The notes below the pieces were generated by a model. It saw nothing but the letters and a program-made list of their open reading frames with translations. It had not been told where the DNA came from and did no database searches. From Vreelandella zhuhanensis (lineage in GTDB: Bacteria > Pseudomonadota > Gammaproteobacteria > Pseudomonadales > Halomonadaceae), in NCBI RefSeq assembly GCF_009793355.1, contig NZ_WTKP01000001.1, positions 1 to 64,000 on the forward strand: a stretch of DNA of 64,000 bases, written 5' to 3'. This document shows positions 8,006-16,949 of the stretch, in pieces (within the stretch, counting starts at the first letter, position 1; each line of letters opens with the position of its first letter). The translations under genes were made by a program, and so were the position numbers.

Positions 8006-9379
8006 TTGTTAATACGTCACCCTGGAAAGCTTAGATCCTTGCCTGCCATGCCGGGCGCAACACCCTTTGTGGATCGCTCTCCTCCAGAAGCACGCACCCG
8101 CCGTCGCCGGTTACGTGCCTGTCACGAATGTGACTGGGTGGTAGCGTTACCCGCGCTCAAGGGAGGGGAAAAGGCGGAATGTCCACGCTGCGACCATACC
8201 CTGGTTCGTCGCCATCATTTTCCTGCTCAACGTAGCATGGCATTATCAATTGCCGCCTTGACTGCCCTGATCCTGTCCGTAGCGTTTCCATTCGTCAGCT
8301 TTAGTGTCGGAGGCATCGGCAACCAGATTGAGCTATCGCAAACCGCCACTGCCTTGATCGGCTTTCACCAGCCCATCGTCGCCATTGCCGTCATCCTCAC
8401 GATTGTCGTGCTGCCAGCGCTTTATCTAGTCGGGGTGGTCTGGCTTCAGTATGGCCTGTTACGAGAAAAAGCACTGCCCGCCAGCAGGGACATTGCCCGC
8501 TCCCTTTCCCATTTGACGCCCTGGATGATGGCGGATGTATTTATCATTGGTGCCTTGGTGAGCTTGATCAAGGTAGCCGGAATAGCCCAAATCGAATTGG
8601 GCGTGTCGTTCTGGGCGTTTTGTGCCTTCGCCATTTTGCTGTTGTTGACCACTCAGTCGCTGGATGCAGACTGGATGTGGTTTTCTCTGGAAGGTGAGCC
8701 CTTGGCGCCTGAAGGCACCATTACCGGTGAAACCGCTTTTGTCCAAGGCCTGACCGGTTGCACAACCTGCGGCTTGATCAATCGACTTTCTTCGCATGGC
8801 AAGAACTATTGCGCTCGCTGCCATGAACACTTGCATGCTCGCGTCCCTCACAGCTTGCAACGCACTTGGGCGCTGCTCGGTGCTGCTGCGGTGATGTACA
8901 TCCCAGCGAACCTTTACCCCATCATGACCACCACCAGCCTGGGGGATTCAACCCCTTCCACCATTATCGGCGGCGTGGTCGAATTATTGCAGATGGGTTC
9001 CTGGCCGGTGGCGGCGGTCATCTTCATCGCCAGTGTTATTGTTCCTGTAAGCAAACTCGTGGCCCTGGTCTGGTTGTGCCTGGTGGTAAAGCGCAGTAAT
9101 GAGCTCAATGCAGCTGCGCGCACGCGACTTTATCGTGTTACCGAATTTATCGGCCGCTGGTCCATGGTGGATGTGTTCGTCGTGGCAATATTAGTGGCAT
9201 TGATTCGTGCCGGCTCATTGATGTCGATCACGCCGGGGCCGGCTGCGCTGGCATTCGGTGCTGTGGTGGCCCTTACCATGCTCGCCGCCATGTCCTTCGA
9301 CCCGCGCTTGATCTGGGATTCTCCTTTACCGCGCCAAGAGCGTCTTTTTTCAGGCCCCAAGGAAAACATTGATGGCTGA
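8006..9379 (+). CDS. pqiA: PqiA, inner-membrane partner of the PqiB lipid-transport complex
   Basis: Up to 457 residues with two PqiA domains, each a cysteine pair (CHECD...CPRCD and CTTCGL...CARCH, probable zinc ribbons) followed by four membrane helices. It belongs to the paraquat-inducible Pqi system that moves lipids between the membranes. The longest frame starts with TTG at 8006, behind GGAAAG. An ATG at 8048 is an alternative with a poor ribosome site, so the start is uncertain by 14 residues. It overlaps pqiB by eight bases. Confidence 0.93.
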   Translation: MLIRHPGKLRSLPAMPGATPFVDRSPPEARTRRRRLRACHECDWVVALPALKGGEKAECPRCDHTLVRRHHFPAQRSMALSIAALTALILSVAFPFVSFSVGGIGNQIELSQTATALIGFHQPIVAIAVILTIVVLPALYLVGVVWLQYGLLREKALPASRDIARSLSHLTPWMMADVFIIGALVSLIKVAGIAQIELGVSFWAFCAFAILLLLTTQSLDADWMWFSLEGEPLAPEGTITGETAFVQGLTGCTTCGLINRLSSHGKNYCARCHEHLHARVPHSLQRTWALLGAAAVMYIPANLYPIMTTTSLGDSTPSTIIGGVVELLQMGSWPVAAVIFIASVIVPVSKLVALVWLCLVVKRSNELNAAARTRLYRVTEFIGRWSMVDVFVVAILVALIRAGSLMSITPGPAALAFGAVVALTMLAAMSFDPRLIWDSPLPRQERLFSGPKENIDG

Positions 9380-11045
9380 AGCCTCCTCCTCCGCTACCGA
9401 TGAAAGCAGCTTGCATCGTGCCAAGCTGTCGCCTCAAACGCGGCTTTCACCGATCTGGATTGTACCTTTGGTGGCCCTGATCATCGGCCTGTGGCTGGTT
9501 TATGATAATTACACCAGCCGGGGCACGCTGATCACCTTGACCATGGACAGTGCCGAAGGCATCGAAGCCGGCAGCACCTTGATACGCAGCCGCAACGTGG
9601 AGGTAGGACGTGTCCAGGAAGTCAGGTTATCCGACGATCTTTCGCATGCCGTGATTACCGCCCGTATCAGCCCCTCAGCGGAAGCCATGCTGCGTGAGGA
9701 TAGCCGTTTCTGGGTCGTCAAGCCACGCATCGGCAGGGAAGGAATCAGTGGGTTGGGCACGGTGCTCTCGGGTGCCTATATCCAACTGGAGCCTGGCACC
9801 TCGGATGAGCCTCAACGCGAGTTTGAAGTCAGCGAGTCGGCGCCTGTGGCACCGGCTGGCGCCAGTGGGATGCGTTTCAACCTCATCAGCCAAGTCGGGA
9901 ACTCCTTACGCGTAGGCGACCCGGTTTCCTATCAGGGCTTTACGGTGGGGCGGGTAGAAGAAGTCAACTTCAACGCCGGAAGCCGGATGATGAATCATCA
10001 GATTTTCATTGAAGAACCCTATACCACTCTGGTCACCGAAAGCACCCGTTTCTGGTCGGCAAGCGGCGTGGATATACGTCTGGATGCCGATGGGTTCAGG
10101 GTCAGTGTAGAATCCCTCGAAGCGTTATTGGGCGGAGGCGTCACCTTTGGTGTTCCGGAAGACTTGCCCATGGGCGAAATGGTCGAGCCCGATACCACCT
10201 TCAGCCTTTATGCCGACGAAGACAGTGCCCGCCAAGGGACCTTTAACCGCTATCTGGAATACGTTCTGCTGGTCGACGAGACCGTACGCGGACTATCTCG
10301 TGGGGCGCCGGTGGAATTCCGAGGTGTCAGGGTAGGTACCGTGGCGGCGGTGCCCTGGAAATTTACCGCGCCCCAGCCGGACTCTCGGGCACGTTTCGCG
10401 ATTCCCGTGCTTATCCGCATAGAGCCACAGCGTCTCGGAATTGAAAATGCCGCCATCGATCTCGACGAATGGGATGCACGCTTCAAGCGTCTGTTCAATC
10501 TGGGCTTGCGGGCGTCACTGAAAAGCGGCAACTTACTGACAGGTGCGCTGTTCGTCGACCTGAATTTCCAGCGTGAGCTGGCCGACGAATACGTCGAAGA
10601 GGAATTTGCCGACCGCTCCGTATTCCCCACCGAGGCGGGTGGCTTTGCACAAATACAATCGCAGATCACCACCTTGCTGGAAAAGCTCAACGACCTTGAA
10701 GTCGAACCCTTATTGGCTGGGCTGGACCGTAACCTTCAAGCTTCCGAAACCATGCTCGAAGAAATGCAAAACGTTGCCGGCTCGCTGAACAGCCTGCTCG
10801 ACAACCCGGAAACCCGAGCGGTCGGCGGCAATCTCAATGCCACCCTGGAGGAATTGCGCAGCACGATGCAGGGCCTCTCACCGACTTCGCCAGCCTATCA
10901 GGAACTTACTAACGCCATTGGACGACTTGACCGGCTGATGCGCGACCTTCAACCCTTGACTCGAACGCTGAACGAGAACCCGCGCGCCCTGCTGTTCGAT
11001 AACCTGGACACCCAGGACCCCGTGCCGCGAGCACCGCGCCCTTGA
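9372..11045 (+). CDS. pqiB: PqiB, MCE-domain protein spanning the periplasm
   Basis: A 557-residue protein with one N-terminal transmembrane helix (IWIVPLVALIIGLWLVY) and three MCE/MlaD repeats, recognisable as VEVGRVQEV, FTVGRVEEV and VRVGTVAAV. A long helical C-terminus (from about residue 430) in relatives forms a needle-like channel for lipids. The E. coli protein is of similar length (about 546). The ATG at 9372 follows AAGGAAAAC and lies within the end of pqiA, so the genes are co-translated. PqiC follows 31 bases after the stop. Confidence 0.94.
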   Translation: MAEASSSATDESSLHRAKLSPQTRLSPIWIVPLVALIIGLWLVYDNYTSRGTLITLTMDSAEGIEAGSTLIRSRNVEVGRVQEVRLSDDLSHAVITARISPSAEAMLREDSRFWVVKPRIGREGISGLGTVLSGAYIQLEPGTSDEPQREFEVSESAPVAPAGASGMRFNLISQVGNSLRVGDPVSYQGFTVGRVEEVNFNAGSRMMNHQIFIEEPYTTLVTESTRFWSASGVDIRLDADGFRVSVESLEALLGGGVTFGVPEDLPMGEMVEPDTTFSLYADEDSARQGTFNRYLEYVLLVDETVRGLSRGAPVEFRGVRVGTVAAVPWKFTAPQPDSRARFAIPVLIRIEPQRLGIENAAIDLDEWDARFKRLFNLGLRASLKSGNLLTGALFVDLNFQRELADEYVEEEFADRSVFPTEAGGFAQIQSQITTLLEKLNDLEVEPLLAGLDRNLQASETMLEEMQNVAGSLNSLLDNPETRAVGGNLNATLEELRSTMQGLSPTSPAYQELTNAIGRLDRLMRDLQPLTRTLNENPRALLFDNLDTQDPVPRAPRP

Positions 11046-11076
11046 ATCGAGATACCCAGTTACCCGGAGCCAATTC

Positions 11077-11667
11077 ATGTTTTATCGATTGATTTACCTG
11101 AGTGCCTTGCTTGTCTCGATGCTTGGATTGGCGGCATGCGCTTCCAGCATCACCCCGCCTTCACGCTATATGTTGCCGGGAGACGATGTTGCCCAACCCA
11201 GCCAAACACCGGAATATACGTTGTTGCTTCGTACCCCGCGTCTGGCTCACTATCTGGATGTCGAGGGTATCGTCATGCAGCTTGACGACATCACGCTGCA
11301 TGAAGCCCGAGAACATCAATGGGCGGAAAGCCTGGGTCGACAACTCGAACGCGGCATGCGGGCGCGCCTGACCCAACAGCTGCCTTCCACCCAGGTACTC
11401 AGGGAAGAAGCTTCCCATTCACAAGCATTGACACTGCGCTTGGAAGTCGACAGTTTTCAAGGCCGCCAAGATGGCTATGCCGTGGTCAGCGGCCAATGGC
11501 AACTGCGTGACCCCCAAGGCCAGCTGCTTCGCCTGGACAGTTTCGATACCCGAACCGAGTTGCAAAGCGATGGATACCCCGCCTTGGTACGCGCCTTGGC
11601 GGTAAGCTGGGACAAGGCCGCCGAGCAGATTGCCCAGGCCATCCGCCAGGTACAAACCAAGTCGTAA
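11077..11667 (+). CDS. pqiC: PqiC, outer-membrane lipoprotein of the Pqi system
   Basis: A 196-residue ABC-type transport auxiliary lipoprotein. The signal peptide ends in a lipobox (GLAACASS), with the lipidated cysteine near residue 21. The rest matches PqiC/YmbA in size and in its SRYMLPG opening. It anchors the PqiB needle at the outer membrane. The ATG lies 31 bases after pqiB behind a GGAG site, completing a pqiABC operon. Confidence 0.9.
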   Translation: MFYRLIYLSALLVSMLGLAACASSITPPSRYMLPGDDVAQPSQTPEYTLLLRTPRLAHYLDVEGIVMQLDDITLHEAREHQWAESLGRQLERGMRARLTQQLPSTQVLREEASHSQALTLRLEVDSFQGRQDGYAVVSGQWQLRDPQGQLLRLDSFDTRTELQSDGYPALVRALAVSWDKAAEQIAQAIRQVQTKS

Positions 11668-11830
11668 GCCATCGCCCAAGCAGTGTCGAGAATGTGTTTA
11701 CCCTCGCGGCGTGCCCGGTTATCTGGCATTATCCCCCACCGCGATGTGGATTCATCTTACTATCGCTCTTTGAACTGAACACCTCTGACCGGTGCGCTAT
11801 CCGCTGCCGGCAGGTGATTGCGGAGAACGC

Positions 11831-13102
11831 ATGAGCTTTTCTGAACTCGGCCTCCATGCCGATTTGCTGCGTGCCGTAACGGCACAAGGCTATACCACCC
11901 CGACCCCGATCCAGCAGCAAGCCATTCCGGCCGTGCTTTCAGGTCGTGACCTCCTGGCCACGGCCCAGACCGGCACCGGTAAAACGGCAGGTTTCACCTT
12001 GCCCATGCTGCAACGCCTGAGCGAAGGCAAGCGGCCAGGGAAGCGGCAAGTAAGAGCACTGGTCTTGACGCCTACCCGCGAGCTTGCCGCTCAGGTAGGC
12101 CAAAGCGTGGCCACTTATGGCCAGCATTTTTCGATGCGCTCTCACGTCATTTTTGGCGGCGTGGGCCAACAGCCTCAAGTGGATGCCCTGAAGCCTGGGC
12201 TCGACGTCTTGATCGCCACGCCCGGTCGCCTGCTGGACCTTCTCCAGCAACGCCATGTCGATCTTTCCGCCGTTGAAATTCTGGTACTCGACGAAGCCGA
12301 CCGCATGCTCGACATGGGCTTCATCCATGACATCAAGCGACTTCTTCGCGTAATGCCCAAGCAGCGCCAGAACCTGCTTTTTTCCGCTACGTTTTCTACC
12401 GAGATCCAAGGACTGGCCACCCAGTTGATGGATAACCCGGCAATCATTGAGGTTGCGCGGCGCAATACTACCGCTGAAACAGTGGAACAAGCGGTTTATC
12501 ACGTGGACCGTGTCCGCAAGCGTGAACTCCTGGCCCATTTGATTCAGCAATATGGCTGGCATCAAGTGCTGGTATTCACCCGCACCAAGCATGGTGCCAA
12601 TCGCTTGGCCGAACAGCTTTCAAAGGAATCGATTCCCGCGATGGCTATTCATGGCAACAAGAGCCAAAGCGCCCGAACCCGTGCCCTTACCGCTTTCAAA
12701 GGTGGTGAGCTTCAGGTATTGGTGGCGACGGATATAGCTGCACGGGGCCTGGATATCAGCGAACTTCCCCATGTGGTCAACTTCGACCTGCCCAATGTGC
12801 CCGAAGATTATGTGCATCGTATCGGACGTACTGGTCGTGCCGGCAGTGAAGGCGAAGCCGTTTCATTGGTGTGTATCGATGAAAAGGATCTCTTGAAAGG
12901 CATTGAGCGTTTGATCAAGCGCGACCTGGTAAAACGCGAGGAAGCAGGTTTTGCTCCTGACCCCAGCATCAAGGCCGAGCCGATCGAAAATGGGCGTCAG
13001 AATCGCGGCCAAAAGCCCGCGAGACGTGGCACTGACAGTAAACGTACCGAACGTAGCACCAAACCGGCTCCGCGCTCACGCAGCAGAAGCGCCCGCAGCT
13101 AG
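11831..13102 (+). CDS. rhlE: DEAD-box ATP-dependent RNA helicase, RhlE type
   Basis: A 423-residue helicase with the full motif set: Q motif ([11 protein letters not shown]), Walker [21 protein letters not shown] within [15 protein letters not shown], and [11 protein letters not shown] short arginine/lysine-rich, low-complexity tail follows (about residues 380-423), typical of RhlE and probably binding RNA. The ATG at 11831, behind CGGAGAA, is preferred over an upstream in-frame codon at 11792 because MSFSELGL is the family start. It acts in RNA remodelling such as ribosome assembly and turnover. Confidence 0.94.
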   Translation: MSFSELGLHADLLRAVTAQGYTTPTPIQQQAIPAVLSGRDLLATAQTGTGKTAGFTLPMLQRLSEGKRPGKRQVRALVLTPTRELAAQVGQSVATYGQHFSMRSHVIFGGVGQQPQVDALKPGLDVLIATPGRLLDLLQQRHVDLSAVEILVLDEADRMLDMGFIHDIKRLLRVMPKQRQNLLFSATFSTEIQGLATQLMDNPAIIEVARRNTTAETVEQAVYHVDRVRKRELLAHLIQQYGWHQVLVFTRTKHGANRLAEQLSKESIPAMAIHGNKSQSARTRALTAFKGGELQVLVATDIAARGLDISELPHVVNFDLPNVPEDYVHRIGRTGRAGSEGEAVSLVCIDEKDLLKGIERLIKRDLVKREEAGFAPDPSIKAEPIENGRQNRGQKPARRGTDSKRTERSTKPAPRSRSRSARS

Positions 13103-13128
13103 GCGACACACCCAGCACTGGAGGGTTT

Positions 13129-13632
13129 ATGGCATCATCTCGATTGATGGCTGAATATCAGCAGTGGTTGACGTTTCAGCATCAAGAGCAACTAAGCCGC
13201 GAACACCAAGGCATTGCTCAACGCCTGACCGATGCCCGTGCCACGGCCAACCAAGTGGTACAAGCGTATCGCAGCATGGCGGAAAAGGCGGCTACGGAAG
13301 GCGCGTGCTACCGCACCCTGTTTCTACGCCAAGGCGAAACCGGCAAGGCACTGCCCTGTGAAGGCTGGTTGTTTATCAGACGAGTACTCAGCGAGGGCAA
13401 TACCACCCGGGTTCGCGCCACCCTGCTGGACACCTTTACATTGGAGCAAGGCCACATTGAAGTAGGAACACAGCCGGCACGTAAAGTAACGCTGGAAATT
13501 TTCGATCAGATACAAATCGACAAAGGCATGGCCACGACAGTACGGGTAGATGAGGTGGGTAGTGCCGGCAATTACCACTTCATTACGTTACTTGATGCGG
13601 TACGTGGTGACTTGCGCCGCCATCTCAACTAG
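13129..13632 (+). CDS. Conserved hypothetical protein, 167 residues
   Basis: I do not recognise the family. The protein is soluble, with a helical, glutamine-rich first third (about residues 8-55) and a mixed strand-rich remainder. No signal peptide or membrane segment is visible. The ATG has a good GGAGGG ribosome site 26 bases after rhlE, and the MFS gene starts 15 bases after its stop, so it probably belongs to the same transcript. Confidence 0.7.
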   Translation: MASSRLMAEYQQWLTFQHQEQLSREHQGIAQRLTDARATANQVVQAYRSMAEKAATEGACYRTLFLRQGETGKALPCEGWLFIRRVLSEGNTTRVRATLLDTFTLEQGHIEVGTQPARKVTLEIFDQIQIDKGMATTVRVDEVGSAGNYHFITLLDAVRGDLRRHLN

Positions 13633-13646
13633 TGATCGCCTAGTCA

Positions 13647-14849
13647 ATGGCGTTTTCTCGTCGTTCGTTCGTCTTTGTTCTGTTGATGGTGGTGGTGGGC
13701 CTTAATCTACGCCCGGCACTTTCCTCGATAGCTCCTCTTTTGGCACGTCTGCAGGAAACTGCAGGCTTGTCAGCTTTTGCTGCCGGTGTCCTGACCACCT
13801 TACCCGTCTTGTGCCTGGGGCTCGCGGCTCCTTTGGCGCCCTTGCTCGCCCATCGCCTGGGTAGCGAGCGGGCCTTGGGTCTCTCGCTTGCCGCTCTGGC
13901 AACCGGTCTGATTCTACGTGGCCTGCCTTTACCAGGGGTACTTTTCCTAGGTACCGCCATGGCCGGGGCCGCCATCGGCGTTGGCGGCACATTGTTGCCG
14001 GCGCTGGTCAAACGCGAGCTTCCCGGCAATGCTGACCTGGTGACCGGCATATACACGATGGCACTGTGTCTGGGCGGCGCTCTGGGGGCTGGGTTAAGCA
14101 TTCCCTTGGCGGAACTATGGGGTAGCTGGCGACTGGGGTTGATGAGTTGGTCACTGCTCGCCATTTTTGCGCTGATCCTATGGCTGGGTTACATGCCTGC
14201 CCCAGCCGCTACCCCCTTGGCATCCATACAGCAACAGAGCCTACTCCAGCTGCTGAAAAAGGCGCTAACCTGGCAGATCATGCTGTACATGGGAATGCAG
14301 TCCTCGATGGCTTACATCGTCTTCGGCTGGTTGCCTACGCTTTTGATCTATCGAGGGTACGCCGAAGCAAATGCCGGCTGGCTCATGTCTGTTTCGATCA
14401 TGTGCCAGATCTTCTCTGCCTTGGGCGCTCCCTGGCTGGCCCGTCTAGGGCGTGACCAGCGCCCTGCCCTGCTACTGATGTTATTATGCACCGCTGCAGG
14501 ATTATGGTTATTGCTCATCGCACCCTTGGCTTGGCGCTGGCCGGGAGCGGTATTGTTAGGATTGGGCCAGGGCGGCAGTTTCAGCCTTGCCTTGACGCTG
14601 CTGGTATTACGCACGGCCAATTCACGGCTTTCCGGTCAGCTTTCCGGCCTGGTGCAAGGCGGCGGTTATACACTAGCCTCGCTGGGTCCGTTAAGTGTAG
14701 GTTTACTCTTGCAAGCGGGCGCCGACATTACTCACATCGCCTGGTTACTGATCGGCTTGATTGGGGTATGTTGCGGTTTAGCCATGTTTGCCGGACGTAA
14801 TCGTCAGCTGGATAACGAAGATGGGAAGCTTGTCACGCGCAAGCATTAA
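13647..14849 (+). CDS. MFS transporter, CynX/NimT type
   Basis: A 400-residue protein with twelve hydrophobic segments. The opening RRSFVFVLLMVVVGLNLRP and the following segment ending SIAPLL are characteristic of the CynX/NimT (cyanate/nitroimidazole) branch of the major facilitator superfamily. Substrate cannot be inferred, and members have been linked to anion import and drug export. There is no good ribosome site in front of the ATG, so translational coupling to the upstream hypothetical gene is plausible. The asparaginase gene follows after 45 bases. Confidence 0.88.
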   Translation: MAFSRRSFVFVLLMVVVGLNLRPALSSIAPLLARLQETAGLSAFAAGVLTTLPVLCLGLAAPLAPLLAHRLGSERALGLSLAALATGLILRGLPLPGVLFLGTAMAGAAIGVGGTLLPALVKRELPGNADLVTGIYTMALCLGGALGAGLSIPLAELWGSWRLGLMSWSLLAIFALILWLGYMPAPAATPLASIQQQSLLQLLKKALTWQIMLYMGMQSSMAYIVFGWLPTLLIYRGYAEANAGWLMSVSIMCQIFSALGAPWLARLGRDQRPALLLMLLCTAAGLWLLLIAPLAWRWPGAVLLGLGQGGSFSLALTLLVLRTANSRLSGQLSGLVQGGGYTLASLGPLSVGLLLQAGADITHIAWLLIGLIGVCCGLAMFAGRNRQLDNEDGKLVTRKH

Positions 14850-14894
14850 CCTCCCTGCTGATGCCATCTTTTGTCGAGGAGGACCCAAAACATC

Positions 14895-15965
14895 ATGAGC
14901 CATACCTCAAGCGTTGCCTCTAACGCCCCTCGAGATGCTCGTGTCCTGGTTATCTACACCGGTGGCACCATAGGCATGCAGATGTCAGAACATGGACTGG
15001 CACCCAGCGGAAATTTTGCTCAGCGCTTGGACCATGCCTTGACGCAGCTTTCACCTCGTCAACGTCAACAACTCCCATCGTTTGACATCTTGAGTGACTT
15101 ACCGTTAATCGACTCCAGTGCGGCCAACGCCACCACTTGGCAACAGTTGGCTAGTGATATTGTGGCACAACATCAAGCCTATAGCGGTTTTGTCATCTTG
15201 CATGGCACCGACACGCTTAGCTGGAGCGCAGCCAGTCTAGCCTATCAGCTTCAGGGGCTGGATCGTCCCGTGATCCTGACCGGCGCCATGGAACCGCTCG
15301 AAGTGGCCAATGGCGATGCATTGGAGAATATCCAGGGTGCTCTGCATTTCGCCGCCAACCCAGCCCTTCAGGAAGTAGCTATTTATTTCGCTGGCCAACT
15401 GTTGCGTGGGGTACGAGCCTGCAAGCAGCACAGTGAATCGGCTAATGCTTTTGCCAGCCCCAATTACCCGCTGCTGGGTGAGCGTATCGGAGATGATTTC
15501 ATCTATTACCCGGGACGCGGCCTCGCAGTTCTCCAGCGCGGTGCCCCACGCTTCGAGCTGCCTGACTACTCTCCGCTGACGCAAGGCGCCGTGGTACGGG
15601 TGGCACTGTGGCCGGGCATTACCGCCTGGCAGCTTTCCGCCTGGCTCGATGATAGCCGCGTAAAGGGAGCGTTACTGCAACTCTGGGGAGCCGGCAACTT
15701 GCCGCCGGAGCCTGAACTGCTGAATGTCCTGGCCTCAGCCAGTGGCGAAGGCAAACTGGTGGCGGCGATCAGTCAATGCCCTCAGGGCAGTGTACATTTG
15801 GGGAACTACGCTGCCGGGCACGGGCTGGTCGAGGCCGGCGTTCTATCCGGCGACGGCATGACCCCCGAAGCCGCCTACACCAAGCTGGTTCACCTCCTTG
15901 CCCAACCGCTTACCACCGTTGATCAACGTCGCAGGTTTCTAACACCCCTGGTAGGAGAACGTTAG
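14895..15965 (+). CDS. Type I (cytoplasmic-type) L-asparaginase
   Basis: A 356-residue enzyme that hydrolyses asparagine to aspartate and ammonia. The two catalytic threonine motifs are visible: YTGGTIGM near residue 24 and HGTDTLSWSAASLAY near residue 100. There is no signal peptide, so it is cytoplasmic like AnsA. The ATG at 14895 follows GAGGAGGACC, a very strong ribosome site. An in-frame TTG at 14871 is upstream of that site and is rejected as the start. Confidence 0.93.
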   Translation: MSHTSSVASNAPRDARVLVIYTGGTIGMQMSEHGLAPSGNFAQRLDHALTQLSPRQRQQLPSFDILSDLPLIDSSAANATTWQQLASDIVAQHQAYSGFVILHGTDTLSWSAASLAYQLQGLDRPVILTGAMEPLEVANGDALENIQGALHFAANPALQEVAIYFAGQLLRGVRACKQHSESANAFASPNYPLLGERIGDDFIYYPGRGLAVLQRGAPRFELPDYSPLTQGAVVRVALWPGITAWQLSAWLDDSRVKGALLQLWGAGNLPPEPELLNVLASASGEGKLVAAISQCPQGSVHLGNYAAGHGLVEAGVLSGDGMTPEAAYTKLVHLLAQPLTTVDQRRRFLTPLVGER

Positions 15966-16050
15966 TTTTTCACTTCGTATTGCATGCTAAATGCGTCTAT
16001 GTTTAAAAGGTATCGATCAACTTTTGCAATAATCTGAAGGAACGTCATTC

Positions 16051-16290
16051 ATGGAAAAACCCGTTCATCATTTCAGTGAGCTTTTCGAGCAACTGGGCCT
16101 TGCCTCAGACAGTGCCGCCATCGAGCGTTTCATTGAACGAAACTCCCCTCTGCCAGCCAATATGCCCCTTGCCGAGGCACCCTGCTGGAACGAAGGCCAG
16201 GCTGAATTCCTGCGTGAAGCCATTGAAGAAGATGCCGACTGGGCGGAAACGGTAGACCACCTTGATGCCTCCATGCGCAAGAAAAGCTAG
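16051..16290 (+). CDS. DUF2789 family small protein
   Basis: A 79-residue acidic cytoplasmic protein recognisable as DUF2789 from HHFSELFEQLGL, the central PLPANMPLAEAPCW and the ending EDADWAETVDHLDA. Function is unknown. It has its own ribosome site (GAAGGAACG) and stands 85 bases after the asparaginase gene. A bidirectional terminator-like hairpin lies downstream. Confidence 0.85.
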   Translation: MEKPVHHFSELFEQLGLASDSAAIERFIERNSPLPANMPLAEAPCWNEGQAEFLREAIEEDADWAETVDHLDASMRKKS

Positions 16291-16345
16291 GCTCTTCTGA
16301 AACTGCTCGCACTTACGGATTTTTCAGATGAGACAAAAGGGAGCC

Positions 16346-16372
16346 GATGCTCCTCTTGATGGTGGGAGCATC
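16346..16372. terminator. Terminator-like hairpin between convergent genes
   Basis: GATGCTCC and GGAGCATC pair across an 11-base loop, with TCTTTTT shortly after on the plus strand and CCCTTTTG on the minus strand. It sits between the convergent DUF2789 and SRPBCC genes. Confidence 0.55.
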
Positions 16373-16392
16373 GCGGATCTTTTTGCAAGCAG

Positions 16393-16812
16393 TCAGCCCG
16401 TATTCAATCGAGCCTCGACGCGTTCGAGAATCTGCCGGCTGATCTTGCCCACCAACGGCTTGGCGGCCTTGTTGACTGCCTTTTCCATCAGGCGATTGCG
16501 GATTTCGTAGGTCAGGGTCAGGGAGACCTCGGTACCTTCGGCAACCGGACGCAAATGATAACGCCCATGGTTTTTCACCCCATCGAGTGATTTCCACGCC
16601 AACACTTCCGGCGGTCGCGTTTCGGTGACCTCCACGTCGAATGTCCAGTCCATGCCCACTGCCCGTACATGCCAGCGATAGCGTTCTTCTCCCAAGGGTT
16701 CGATCGCCTCGACCCAGTCCGAGTACTCCGCGAAGTCCTCGACCCGGCGCAACAGGGAAAACACTCGCTCGGGAGACGCCTTGATAATTTCGCTATGTTC
16801 AATCGTAGCCAT
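16393..16812 (-). CDS. SRPBCC-fold (START-like) protein
   Basis: A 139-residue protein opening MATIEHSEIIKASPERVFSL, typical of the polyketide cyclase/SRPBCC fold that forms a hydrophobic pocket. Similar proteins bind hydrophobic ligands or serve as quinone-binding chaperones (COQ10-like). The C-terminal third is basic. No signal peptide is seen. It stands alone, divergent from nothing and 137 bases from the TrhP gene. The ligand is unknown. Confidence 0.8.
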   Translation of the reverse strand: MATIEHSEIIKASPERVFSLLRRVEDFAEYSDWVEAIEPLGEERYRWHVRAVGMDWTFDVEVTETRPPEVLAWKSLDGVKNHGRYHLRPVAEGTEVSLTLTYEIRNRLMEKAVNKAAKPLVGKISRQILERVEARLNTG

Positions 16813-16949
16813 TCGGATCGCCTATCTGGTTCCATTGATATGCATCACCCAGCCTCTCGGCTAATGACGTTCATGTCCATACCCAGGCATGGCACTGCAT
16901 GACATCAGAACGGCGTATCATGAGTACAGCATGACATTAGCTACGAAAA